This document shows, one piece after another, positions 24,878 to 34,814 of a stretch of DNA of 39,029 nucleotides; the stretch's first letter is position 1, and the number at the start of each line of letters is the position of its first letter. The translations under genes and the position numbers were made by a program. The stretch is from Candidatus Krumholzibacteriia bacterium (GTDB lineage: Bacteria; Krumholzibacteriota; Krumholzibacteriia; Krumholzibacteriales; Krumholzibacteriaceae): the NCBI GenBank assembly GCA_023131975.1, contig JAGLYV010000090.1, positions 1 through 39,029 on the forward strand, given 5' to 3'. The notes under the pieces are model-generated. The model was not told the DNA's origin. It saw only the letters and a program-made list of their open reading frames with translations, and searched no databases.

Positions 24878-24889
24878 GTGCCATGGCAC
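24878..24889. repeat. 12-bp perfect palindrome in a divergent promoter region
   Basis: GTGCCATGGCAC reads the same on both strands. It lies between the nitrilase gene (minus) and the orphan 264-residue gene (plus), so it could be an operator for either. This rests on symmetry and position only. Confidence 0.3.
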
Positions 24890-24954
24890 AAACTTTGCAG
24901 TCCGTGAGTCAGACAACAGTTCAGACACCGTAGAGAGAACATCGGAAGTACAAA

Positions 24955-25749
24955 ATGGCCACTACTACGACCTACAGGGTGATCGATACAGGCTCCGGGG
25001 AACCATATCCGGTCACGCCTGTAACAGACGATTCCACAAGCTTTTTCATGATGAACAACCTGCTATACAGCAGAATCGACTGCAAGCATCCCACAAATGA
25101 CGAGTATTTCGATGAAGACGTCAACGTCTATCTGGCCGGGCTTCTGGAATCGCTCATAGACCCTTCGCATCATGATGCTATGCGCAGTATGGTGATGCCA
25201 TATGATCTTTCTCTCTTCGAGTCTGTCAGCGGGCAGAAAGACTCCCGGGCAAAATACATGACATACAGGATGAACGCCGATTTTCTCCTGATATACTCCG
25301 GGGTGTTCAACAATCCCAGGAGCAGGCGCCCCGATTCGGCATCCCGTTTCAAACTGGGCGATAGCGCGTACCTGGGAAGAGGAAAAGCATATTACAGCCT
25401 CGCTCAGTCGTATTGTTCCCAGACATACCACAAAAATACGGCGATCGGAGAGATCATGGGGAAACTCTCCAGGGGATTTGAGAAATATGTAGAGGTGTTG
25501 TCGACGATGAAAAGTGAATACCTGAACATCATCGATACGATCTCACAGGGAGAATTATATCACCTGGAACGCTCCGTAAACCATGAAGAGCTCAAGGCTT
25601 CTCTCGCCTGCCTGTACGACGACTTTCTCGATGCCTACTCCAGGCACGGGCAGGAAAAGACCAGTTCCACACTGGAAATCCTCGAAAAATGCGCATTGAG
25701 GGTCAGGGAAGCTGATCCGAGCTTCAAATTTTCTATAAAAGACGACTAG
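24955..25749 (+). CDS. Hypothetical protein, 264 residues
   Basis: I do not recognise this protein. It has a GGAAG ribosome site six bases before its ATG and codon use like its neighbours. It is soluble, with no signal peptide or membrane helix. The composition is mixed and slightly acidic; the second half (about 150-255) looks mostly helical, with Leu-rich spacing such as LSRGFEKYVEVLSTMKSEYL. The Tyr and Ser content is noticeable, with an SRRPDSASRF stretch near residue 125. It is transcribed convergently with the alpha/beta hydrolase gene and the two overlap by four bases. No domain assignment is offered. Confidence 0.78.
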   Translation: MATTTTYRVIDTGSGEPYPVTPVTDDSTSFFMMNNLLYSRIDCKHPTNDEYFDEDVNVYLAGLLESLIDPSHHDAMRSMVMPYDLSLFESVSGQKDSRAKYMTYRMNADFLLIYSGVFNNPRSRRPDSASRFKLGDSAYLGRGKAYYSLAQSYCSQTYHKNTAIGEIMGKLSRGFEKYVEVLSTMKSEYLNIIDTISQGELYHLERSVNHEELKASLACLYDDFLDAYSRHGQEKTSSTLEILEKCALRVREADPSFKFSIKDD

Positions 25750-26642
25750 ATATCCCTGATAAACGAACTGCAGATATCGAATACCTTTGGAGAACGGTCT
25801 CCCTTTATGATGACATGCCCGCCGTTCTCGAGGAGGACGAATCTCGAGCCCGGATGAGTGCTGGCACGGCGGAGTATCTGGAACCCCCTCGCGCTGATCA
25901 CGGGATCATCCGCCGACTGGATGACCAGCATCGGCTCGGGGACTTCTTTCAGGCCCGTCCGGACATTGTCGATAAACTCGAGCATAGTGCTGCGTACGGG
26001 AGCCATATTCTTCACGAGAGAGGGGAATATCTTCCTCCAGAACTTGAAAAGCATGTGTCGCCTGTTCGAAGCCGGGACAAGCGCCGGCGAGAGCAATATC
26101 GTCCCCTTGAGAGGATTCCTCAATGCCAGTTCCAGTGCCAGAGTCGCCCCGAAACTGAAACCGATCAGGTAAGTCGCCGATGAGTAGCCAAGAACCGTCT
26201 CGAGGACTATCCGGGAATGCGAAAGACACTCGCTCCAACTATTGGACGACCGTATTTTCTGAAGGTTCTGCCGTCCCTTTTCACCCGGCAACATCGACCT
26301 TATATATTCGCCGAATCCGGTATCGGCTGTTTTCGGGTCCAGAGGAAGCCTGACACCGTAAACCGAGTATCCCTGGCTGAACAGATGTTCAGCAAGCGGC
26401 TGCATCTCTACCGGCGTCCCCCCCGCGCCATGAAGAAGCACGCAGCAGACCGAGTCGCGCTCCTGAAGCATCAGAAAGCTTCTTTCCTCTTCCGGGATCC
26501 CGCTCCTCTTCTCGACATACTGTCGACTTTCGAAAAAGAACCTTAAGAGATCCCTGCGAAGACTCCGGCGCTCAGGTTCCGCCTCGATCATCTGTTTGAG
26601 TTCCCAGATGGCCTGGTTGATATTTTCAAGCTGATTGTTCAC
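25746..26642 (-). CDS. Alpha/beta hydrolase (serine esterase/lipase-like)
   Basis: A 298-residue protein starting at a GTG seven bases after GGGAG. After about 60 N-terminal helical residues, the fold begins with VLLHGAGGTPVEM, the oxyanion-hole HG motif. The nucleophile elbow is GFSFG with S163. A later ADDPVIS segment and ENGGHVII supply the likely Asp and His. Such enzymes act on esters, thioesters or lipids; the substrate is unknown. The start overlaps the upstream Fe-S protein gene by 17 bases, so the pair are translated together as the end of the guaB operon. Confidence 0.88.
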   Translation of the reverse strand: MNNQLENINQAIWELKQMIEAEPERRSLRRDLLRFFFESRQYVEKRSGIPEEERSFLMLQERDSVCCVLLHGAGGTPVEMQPLAEHLFSQGYSVYGVRLPLDPKTADTGFGEYIRSMLPGEKGRQNLQKIRSSNSWSECLSHSRIVLETVLGYSSATYLIGFSFGATLALELALRNPLKGTILLSPALVPASNRRHMLFKFWRKIFPSLVKNMAPVRSTMLEFIDNVRTGLKEVPEPMLVIQSADDPVISARGFQILRRASTHPGSRFVLLENGGHVIIKGDRSPKVFDICSSFIRDI

Positions 26643-27384
26643 CTTTAGTCTCCCTGCTTTGCAAGACCCCTACTCGGCCTTCGCATACTTTAACGCATAA
26701 CCCGCAAATAAGAGTATTCAGTTGTTCGATATCAGCAAATCTTCTGAGTTGGGCGGCGCACTTGTCCAGTTCGAAGTCGTCCGGATCCTCGTGAATAGCT
26801 CCGACCGGGCAAACTGAAATGCAACGCATACATGATCCACAATCCATCGACTCGACTCCCTCTCTGCCGTCAGGAAGAGGAAGATCCGTCAGGACCGTGA
26901 CATATCTTACCTGCGAACCGTATTCAGGATTGACGATCAGGTTGTTACGTCCCTTCCATCCGATCCCGGCCCTGCATGCGATCTCCCTGTGAGAAAGATG
27001 CGCTTTGAACCGGTCCCAGTCGAGGATCTGGCTTGCCGGCACGGGAAACACTCTACCCCCCATCTGCTGGCAGATACCGGCGATATGAAGAGCAGCCTGA
27101 TCCAGCGCAAAATTGACAGTCTTGTAATGATAGTAATATGTCAATGTCGGAGCCGTTTTCACCGTTCTCAGCACCGGACCGGAAAGCCGGATGCCCGCGA
27201 CGACAGCATACTTCAGTGTATCTATCTCTTCCCTTACCGATTCGTGAAGATCGAGGTCATCTGTATCGTCCAGTACGGCGCTCGACAGCAGGGCAAGCCC
27301 GAGATGGGAGACCCCGCTGGATATCTTTCGCATATTTTCAGCAGGATCATCCGGGAACCCGTTGTCCTGTCGCGATTTATTCAT
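26626..27384 (-). CDS. QueG-like 4Fe-4S double-cluster protein
   Basis: A 252-residue cytoplasmic protein. Cys182, 185, 188 and 192 (CGSCMRCISVCP) and Cys209, 227, 230 and 234 (CGLCVKVC) form the two-cluster ferredoxin arrangement found in epoxyqueuosine reductase QueG. The preceding region, with REIACRAGIGWKGRNNLIVNPEYGS, also matches QueG (typical GWxGKxxxL). QueG is usually 310-380 residues with a cobalamin-binding N-terminus and a HEAT-like C-terminus. This protein lacks the C-terminal part and the usual N-terminal RYARGxDYH motif. It is therefore a relative, probably an anaerobic reductase or electron-transfer protein. It lies seven bases after guaB. Confidence 0.82.
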   Translation of the reverse strand: MNKSRQDNGFPDDPAENMRKISSGVSHLGLALLSSAVLDDTDDLDLHESVREEIDTLKYAVVAGIRLSGPVLRTVKTAPTLTYYYHYKTVNFALDQAALHIAGICQQMGGRVFPVPASQILDWDRFKAHLSHREIACRAGIGWKGRNNLIVNPEYGSQVRYVTVLTDLPLPDGREGVESMDCGSCMRCISVCPVGAIHEDPDDFELDKCAAQLRRFADIEQLNTLICGLCVKVCEGRVGVLQSRETKGEQSA

Positions 27385-27391
27385 GGTCCTG

Positions 27392-28858
<1,467 letters not shown>

Positions 28859-28940
28859 TCACGTCGAAAGAGCCTGAAGCTCCTTCTCCCTCCTCTCGCG
28901 ATCGGCAGATCATCAGTTTCATTCGCCTCTTTGGTATTGC

Positions 28941-28969
28941 AACATACCCTCTTGCAGATATATAGTCAA
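28941..28969 (-). promoter_or_regulatory. Promoter of the guaB operon
   Basis: On the minus strand, TTGACT (28969-28964) and TATGTT (28946-28941) are separated by exactly 17 bases. It begins a few bases after the histidinol phosphatase stop, giving guaB its own transcript with a leader of about 75 bases. Confidence 0.58.
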
Positions 28970-28975
28970 GGTCGT

Positions 28976-29806
28976 TCAAACTACCGCGGTCCGCCCGTCG
29001 AAGGCGAAGAGTCCGGCCACGGGAAATCTCGACATCTTCCTCCCACGAAACTTCGCGGCGGTGCTCACACCGGCCCTTCTGACCATGTCCAGAGCGACAT
29101 CGAAATCTTTCGCCACATCGCCCGGGCAGTGCGCGTCCGAACCCAGGGTCACAGGAACGTCTCTTTCGGCACAGGCACGAAGAAAGGACTCTTCGGGATA
29201 TATCGTGCCGGCGCCCCTCCTTAGCCCTGCCGTATTCACTTCGATCGCCATATCATGCTTCTTCAGCATAGATGCTATATCCCTGTAATACCACTCCATC
29301 GATGACTTTGGCGCGAAATCGACTTTTTTTATCACGTCGGGGTGAGCGATTATATCGAACATCCCCGTACCGATCATCTTTGAAAGAAGACTGAAATATC
29401 GAGGAAACACTTCCTCGGGATCCTCCACGCTGTACCTGCTTCTGTGGGACTTGCTCGAAAAATGCCAGTCACCCAGAAAATGCAGAGCGCCGATCACGTA
29501 ATCGAAAGGCTGGCTGGCGATAAGACTGGCTGTATCATCTTCGTATCCAACGAAATAGTCGGCCTCTATCCCCAGAAGGATGGTGATCCTGTCACTGTAC
29601 TTCTGCCGGAGCCTGTCCACCTCGGCGACATATTCTGGAAGTCTCTCGACAAGCATGGCGTGATAGGGGTCGGGATCGACCACTTTCGGGAGATGGTCGC
29701 TGAAACCTATCTCCGCGAGACCCAGCTCGATGGCCCTGAGTACGTACTCTTCGAGTGGTCCGGTCGAATGACCGCAGAATTCCCCATGCATGTGATAGTC
29801 GATCAT
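28976..29806 (-). CDS. hisK: PHP-family histidinol-phosphatase
   Basis: A PHP-domain phosphoesterase of 276 residues when started at the ATG at 29806. The open frame extends to a TTG at 29854, and neither start has a clear ribosome site. Metal-binding motifs run in the expected order: DYHMHGEFCGHS, GFSDHLP, GIEADY, GALHFLG, IIAHPD, EVNTAG and GSDAH. HisK-type enzymes dephosphorylate histidinol phosphate in histidine synthesis, though related PHP proteins act on other phosphate esters. No other his genes are in view. It follows hypE by about 80 bases on the same strand. Confidence 0.85.
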   Translation of the reverse strand: MIDYHMHGEFCGHSTGPLEEYVLRAIELGLAEIGFSDHLPKVVDPDPYHAMLVERLPEYVAEVDRLRQKYSDRITILLGIEADYFVGYEDDTASLIASQPFDYVIGALHFLGDWHFSSKSHRSRYSVEDPEEVFPRYFSLLSKMIGTGMFDIIAHPDVIKKVDFAPKSSMEWYYRDIASMLKKHDMAIEVNTAGLRRGAGTIYPEESFLRACAERDVPVTLGSDAHCPGDVAKDFDVALDMVRRAGVSTAAKFRGRKMSRFPVAGLFAFDGRTAVV

Positions 29807-29886
29807 GTGTTGAGAATACAACAATGACTCGCGTCCGGGCAAGCGATACCGCAAATCTCATCGTAATAACTCCCGGAACATCAGCC

Positions 29887-30903
29887 TCAGCATATCCTCG
29901 GCAGAATGTCTCCATAGGGCAGATCCACGACACGTTCACCGCCATATGAGGTCTTGAGTATCACATTACCGGCCGGGGCATCAGTCACTTCACCTATGAC
30001 AGAGGCCTCAGCCCCGAGCTCGTGAGATCTCATGAATTCGAGGGCCTTTTCAGCATGTTCCCTCTCTATGACCATGACGAATTTCCCCTCGTTAGCGATA
30101 TGCATCGGTTCATACCCCATCAGTTCGCAACCCTTTCTTACTTCTTCCCTGATAGGGATCGAGTCCTCGTCCACCCTGATGCAAACGCCCGAATCCACGG
30201 CGATCTCGTTGAGTACGGCCGCCAGGCCGCCCCTTGTGGCGTCCCTCATCCCCCTGATACCATCGATCCTGCCCAGCATCGGCGTGATGATCTTCGACAG
30301 GGGAGCCGTGTCGCTCACAAGCCCGCTGCCAAAATCCAGGCCTTCCCTGAGACTCAGGATGGCCAGCCCGTGATCGCCTATCGTCCCGTTGATCAGGACC
30401 AGGTCCCCGGGCCTGGCGGAAGAGGATGATAGAGACAGGCCTTCAGGAACAAGGCCTATACCCGATGTGTTGATGAACAATCCGTCTGCCTTCCCCCTGT
30501 CGACGACCTTCGTGTCACCCGTCACGACCGTCACTCCCGCTTCGGCGCTGGTCCGGGCGATAGAATCGAGTATCCTGTCCAGATCCTCGAACAGAAAACC
30601 TTCCTCGATGATAAACGAGAGGGAGATGGCTGTCGGCACGGCGCCCGATACGGCGAGGTCGTTCACCGTTCCACACACCGCCAGATGTCCGATATCTCCG
30701 CCGGGGAAAAAGATGGGCTGAACGACGAACGAATCAGTCGTAAAGGCGATCTTCCCCTTTCCGGTCTCGATAAACGCGCTGTCCTGAAGGGGGCGTCCAG
30801 CTTCACCACCGAGACGTTCCACGATCCTCGCGACGAGTTCCCTCATCATGATCCCTCCACCACCATGCGCCAGGAGGATTACTTCTTCATCCCTTCTATT
30901 CAT
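29887..30903 (-). CDS. hypE: Hydrogenase maturation protein HypE
   Basis: A 338-residue member of the PurM/SelD/HypE ATP-binding fold. It begins with EVILLAHGGGGIMMRELV, contains TTDSFVVQPIFFPGGDIGHLAV and the MRDATRGGLA motif, and ends in PRIC. That C-terminal Cys accepts the carbamoyl group from HypF and is dehydrated to thiocyanate, the source of the CN ligands of NiFe hydrogenase. The conserved tail separates it from selenophosphate synthetase. Its ATG overlaps the end of hypF by four bases. Confidence 0.96.
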   Translation of the reverse strand: MNRRDEEVILLAHGGGGIMMRELVARIVERLGGEAGRPLQDSAFIETGKGKIAFTTDSFVVQPIFFPGGDIGHLAVCGTVNDLAVSGAVPTAISLSFIIEEGFLFEDLDRILDSIARTSAEAGVTVVTGDTKVVDRGKADGLFINTSGIGLVPEGLSLSSSSARPGDLVLINGTIGDHGLAILSLREGLDFGSGLVSDTAPLSKIITPMLGRIDGIRGMRDATRGGLAAVLNEIAVDSGVCIRVDEDSIPIREEVRKGCELMGYEPMHIANEGKFVMVIEREHAEKALEFMRSHELGAEASVIGEVTDAPAGNVILKTSYGGERVVDLPYGDILPRIC

Positions 30904-33263
30904 CGCAGATCTCCTTCATTACTGATCGGGGACACATTTCCGTCCCCCGTGATTCCCTTTATCATCTTCGCTATCCCCACCTGGGCCTGCCCGAGCGATA
31001 CTCCACCGTCATTGGGAGGTACTATACGGTGAAAGTGAAAGGAGGCCGGGGAAGAGGCGGAGGACTTCATAATATTCTCACAAAGAAGGCGGTTCTGGAA
31101 CACCCCACCCGACAGGACGACCTCACGGCACCCGTTCTCGGCAGCCAGCTTCATAGCCATTTCCACGATCATATCGGCAACAGAGAGATGAAAGGCTGCC
31201 GCAATATCTCTTCCGGACCTGCCACCCTTAAGGTCATCGACGATCCCCCGTATGACCGGCGCGCCGTCGATCAGGGCAGGTTCCCCCGCTGATATATCGA
31301 AGGAATATCTTCTTTCAGGGTCGCTGGCTTCCAGCGCGAGGCTTTCCAGCGCGATCGCCGCCTGCGCTTCATAACTCACCTTCGTACCCAACCCGAGTAA
31401 TGCTGCCGCGGCATCGAACAGCCTGCCGGCACTCGATGTCATATGGGTATTGATCATTCGTGACACCATCCCGAGTACCTGCTGCGCGGGAAGGCCCTCG
31501 AACGAGAAACCGGGAAGTTCCATGCTGGCGGCCTTCTCTCCGAACAACTCCCTGAGGTAGACGAGAGCCATTCTCCATGGTTCCCGCACGGCGACAGCGC
31601 CTCCGGGAAGAGGCACATATTTCAGGTGGGCAAGCCTCCTGAAATCGTGGTAGCTGGCGAGGAGAAATTCTCCCCCCCAAAGGTTCCCGTCACTGCCATA
31701 TCCGGTCCCGTCGAAAGAGACACCGATCACCGGTCCCGCAAGCCCGTACTCGACCATTACGCTGACCGCGTGGGCGTGATGGTGCTGGACCGAGATCCTC
31801 GAAGAACAATCATACGCATCGGCAAACCGCGTCGTAAAATAATCGGGATGAAGATCGCTGACCACTACTTCGGGACTCACACCCAGTATCGCGCAGAACG
31901 ATTCAAGCTCCCTTTTGAAATTCTCCTGCCCCCGGATATCGCCGAGATCGCCCAGGTGGGAAGAGACAAAGGCCCGATCCCCCCTGGTGAGGGTGAATGT
32001 CCCCTTCTCCTGCCCTCCTGTGGCCAGTACGCATCTGTCATGATACTGCGGCAATATGACCGGTTCAGGGACGAATCCTCTCGCCCGCCTGAGGGGGATC
32101 ACGGTCCGCCCGGGAACAAAGAAGATCGAGTCGTCGCATTTGTGAGCTATCTCGCGGTCGTTTGTCAGGGCGGCGTCAGCGATCCGCCCAAGGATCCCGG
32201 GAAGCTCGTCTTCCCTCGATATCAGAGGCTCGTCCGTGAAATTCGCCGAGGTCATCACGAGAAGGTCGAATCCTTCTATCAGAAGATGATGAAGTGGAGT
32301 GTATGGAAGAAATGCTCCCGTGTAGGCGTTTCCCGGGGCTATCGCCGCGGGCAGTCCGCTCTGCCTGCTTTTGAGCAATACTATCGGCGCCTCGGGGGAA
32401 GCCAAAAGCCGGGCCTCCTCTTCGTCAGCGTAGCAGTACCGCAAGACTGTCTCCATGGAAGAGAACATGATGGCGAACGGCTTTACGGGGCGATTCTTTC
32501 GGTCCCTGAGAAGCTGGACGGCTTTTTCATCCTTTGCCAGGCATGCCAGATGATAACCTCCGAGACCCTTGACAGCCAGGATACCTCCGTCCGCGAGGAT
32601 CTTTCTCCCCTCATCGATCGGGTCTCCCGGTATCACTTTTCCTCCGGAATCGATAAGCGACAGGACCGGCCCGCAGCCGGGACAGGATATCGGCTCGGCG
32701 TGGAATCTCCTGTCACCCGGATCGGCGTACTGGCTCCCGCAGAGTCGGTCCATCGTGAATCGTCTCATCGTCGTAAGGTCCCTGTCATATGGCAACCCAT
32801 TGATGATCGTGAAACGGGGCCCGCAGTTTGTACAGTTTATGAAGGGGTACCGGAACCTGGGATCCGACGGATCGGCAAGCTCCCTGAGACAGTCTTCGCA
32901 GACCGCCGTATCGACGGGGAAAAGAGCGTCGCGGGAAGTTCCCCCCTCACTTTCAGCTATCACGAACCCGGGCTGGCCCGTTACCGCGATCCTCTCCGGC
33001 TCTATTGAATCTATTCTGGCCAGCGGCGGAGCCTCTTCGATAAGAAGCCTGCCAAATTCCTCTATGGAGGGACCATTCCCCTCGATCTCTATCACTACAC
33101 CGGAGCCTGTATTCAAAACGAATCCCGAGACACCCGCCTCGGCGGCAGACCGGTAGACACCGGGGCGGAAGCCCACCCCCTGCACTCTCCCCCTGACGAC
33201 AAGCCTGAGTCTCACTTCCGTGCCTGCCCGGTCTATATTATTGAATATCTCCTGCCAGCCCAT
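30900..33263 (-). CDS. hypF: Carbamoyltransferase HypF
   Basis: A 787-residue, full-length HypF with a GGAGAGG ribosome site. Domains in order: acylphosphatase-like (RLVVRGRVQGVGFRPGVY, about 17-105), zinc fingers (CEDC...CTNCGPRF and CGSQYADP...CPGCGP), YrdC-like, and Kae1-like with VQHHHAHAVSVM and GVSFDGTGYGSDG. HypF makes carbamoyl-adenylate from carbamoyl phosphate and passes the carbamoyl group to HypE. In the second zinc finger, the first Cys of the usual CPxC pair is Asp (MDRLCGSQY), so one zinc ligand may be altered. No hypA, B, C, D or hydrogenase structural gene is in the window. Confidence 0.96.
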   Translation of the reverse strand: MGWQEIFNNIDRAGTEVRLRLVVRGRVQGVGFRPGVYRSAAEAGVSGFVLNTGSGVVIEIEGNGPSIEEFGRLLIEEAPPLARIDSIEPERIAVTGQPGFVIAESEGGTSRDALFPVDTAVCEDCLRELADPSDPRFRYPFINCTNCGPRFTIINGLPYDRDLTTMRRFTMDRLCGSQYADPGDRRFHAEPISCPGCGPVLSLIDSGGKVIPGDPIDEGRKILADGGILAVKGLGGYHLACLAKDEKAVQLLRDRKNRPVKPFAIMFSSMETVLRYCYADEEEARLLASPEAPIVLLKSRQSGLPAAIAPGNAYTGAFLPYTPLHHLLIEGFDLLVMTSANFTDEPLISREDELPGILGRIADAALTNDREIAHKCDDSIFFVPGRTVIPLRRARGFVPEPVILPQYHDRCVLATGGQEKGTFTLTRGDRAFVSSHLGDLGDIRGQENFKRELESFCAILGVSPEVVVSDLHPDYFTTRFADAYDCSSRISVQHHHAHAVSVMVEYGLAGPVIGVSFDGTGYGSDGNLWGGEFLLASYHDFRRLAHLKYVPLPGGAVAVREPWRMALVYLRELFGEKAASMELPGFSFEGLPAQQVLGMVSRMINTHMTSSAGRLFDAAAALLGLGTKVSYEAQAAIALESLALEASDPERRYSFDISAGEPALIDGAPVIRGIVDDLKGGRSGRDIAAAFHLSVADMIVEMAMKLAAENGCREVVLSGGVFQNRLLCENIMKSSASSPASFHFHRIVPPNDGGVSLGQAQVGIAKMIKGITGDGNVSPISNEGDLR

Positions 33264-33285
33264 ATGCCTCTCCGTAGCCCACCGG

Positions 33286-33317
33286 AAAAAAAGGCCGCGC
33301 TCCGGTCGGAGGCGGCC
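33286..33317 (-). terminator. Intrinsic terminator after nfnB
   Basis: On the minus strand, GGCCGC and GCGGCC, extended by an inner CTCCG/CGGAG stem with a one-base bulge, are followed by TTTTTTT. It lies about 25 bases beyond the nfnB stop and separates the nfn genes from hypF. Confidence 0.88.
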
Positions 33318-33341
33318 CTGAGCTCATCTGATATCTCCCTC

Positions 33342-34778
33342 TTACCATTCACCGTTCTTCAGATATTCGTTGATCGCAGCGGCAGCCAGCCGTCCCTGCC
33401 CCATGGCCAGGATCACCGTCGCCGCCCCGAGGACGATGTCGCCTCCGGCGAAAACACCTTTTTTACTTGTTTTCATCGTCTGGTCATCGGCGATGATATT
33501 GCCCCACCTGTTCGTCTCCAGATCCGGAGTCGAATCGGGGATAAGAGGATTCGAAGAATTCCCGATGGCGACTATACAGGTATCGATATCCACCCGGAAT
33601 TCGCTATCCTTTATCGGCATGGGACGGCGCCTGCCCGAATCATCGGGCTCGCCGAGTTCCATCTTTATGCATTCCATCTGCTTGACCCATCCATCCTCGT
33701 CGCCTATCAACCTGACAGGGTTCTGAAGAAGAAGGAACTGCACTCCCTCTTCGTCGGCATGATGGACTTCCTCGACCCTGGCCGGCATCTCGATACGTGA
33801 GCGCCTGTACACGAGATAGACATTTTCCGCCCCCAGCCTCAGGGCGGTCCTCGCCGAATCCATGGCGACATTCCCACCTCCGAACACAGCGACATTCTTC
33901 GATCTCGCTATCGGGGTATCTGTCTCTGGAAATGAATAGGCTTTCATCAGGTTCGCGCGGGTCAGATATTCGTTCGCCGAATATACGCCGTTGAGATTCT
34001 CACCCTCTATCCTCATGAACATCGGCAGTCCCGCGCCGGTCGCTACGAATATAGCATCGTAACCCTGCTCGAACAACTCGTCGAGCGAATGGATGTTCCC
34101 GATGACCATATTGTATTTCATCTCGACACCCATATTCTCGAGGTTCTCCACTTCGGTCATCACTATCGCCTTGGGAAGCCTGAACTCCGGGATACCGTAG
34201 ATGAGTACTCCCCCGGGCTTGTGGAGCGCCTCGAAGACGGTCACCTCGTGACCCTCCCTTCGAACGTCGGCAGCCACCGTCAGCCCGGCGGGGCCCGAAC
34301 CGACTATCGCCACTCTCTTGCCGGTAGCAGCCTTGATCTCCGGGGTATCGGCAGCCCCCTGCTCCATCTCCCAGTCGGCTATAAACCGTTCGAGTTTTCC
34401 GATCTGCACGGCCTTGTCCACCGTTTTGAGCGACTTGCCTACGATACAGCCCAGCTGACACTGCTCCTCCTGCGGACACACTCTGCCACAGATGGCAGGA
34501 AGGATATTTGTGATCTTGATGGTCTTCGCTGCGCCTTTGAAATCACCTTCACAGATCTGGTTCAGGAAAGTCGGGATATCGATCTCGACGGGACAACCCG
34601 CCACGCAGGGCGCCGTCTTGCATTGCAGGCATCTTGTCGCTTCGAGTTTCGCCTGCTCGGGAGTGTATCCGAAAGGCACCTCTTTTAAGTTGTGGATCCT
34701 TTCCTTCGGGTCCTGCTCGCCCATTTCCTGAGTCGGGATCTGCAATCTTTCCTTGGGTGTCAGTTTCTTCTCTTCCAT
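33342..34778 (-). CDS. nfnB: NfnB-type large subunit of ferredoxin:NADP+ transhydrogenase (GltA/SudA-like)
   Basis: A 478-residue flavoprotein related to the small subunit of glutamate synthase. N-terminal cysteines C50, C53, C58, C62, C97, C101, C107 and C111 form the two 4Fe-4S sites. The FAD site VAIVGSGPAG is near 151-160, an NADPH-type site VAVFGGGNVAMD follows, and GVFAGGDIVLG ends the fold. Next to the SudB-like gene it forms NfnAB, which couples NADH and reduced ferredoxin oxidation to NADP+ reduction by flavin bifurcation. A perfect AAAGGAGG lies about 25 bases before the ATG, with a CCGGC/GCCGG hairpin between them, unusual spacing for initiation. Alternatives are glutamate synthase small subunit or sulfide dehydrogenase SudA; the partner gene favours NfnB. 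Confidence 0.87.
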   Translation of the reverse strand: MEEKKLTPKERLQIPTQEMGEQDPKERIHNLKEVPFGYTPEQAKLEATRCLQCKTAPCVAGCPVEIDIPTFLNQICEGDFKGAAKTIKITNILPAICGRVCPQEEQCQLGCIVGKSLKTVDKAVQIGKLERFIADWEMEQGAADTPEIKAATGKRVAIVGSGPAGLTVAADVRREGHEVTVFEALHKPGGVLIYGIPEFRLPKAIVMTEVENLENMGVEMKYNMVIGNIHSLDELFEQGYDAIFVATGAGLPMFMRIEGENLNGVYSANEYLTRANLMKAYSFPETDTPIARSKNVAVFGGGNVAMDSARTALRLGAENVYLVYRRSRIEMPARVEEVHHADEEGVQFLLLQNPVRLIGDEDGWVKQMECIKMELGEPDDSGRRRPMPIKDSEFRVDIDTCIVAIGNSSNPLIPDSTPDLETNRWGNIIADDQTMKTSKKGVFAGGDIVLGAATVILAMGQGRLAAAAINEYLKNGEW

Positions 34779-34814
34779 AGTAGAAACAGCCGGCGACGGC
34801 CGGTACCTCCTTTA

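Noticed and set aside
29887-30903. Possible selenophosphate synthetase (SelD), which would support the selenoprotein call
   Set aside because: The C-terminal PRIC motif and the hypF overlap identify HypE instead.
31626-33008. A 460-codon plus-strand frame opposite hypF
   Set aside because: hypF is complete and well conserved on the other strand; the frame has shadow-like composition.
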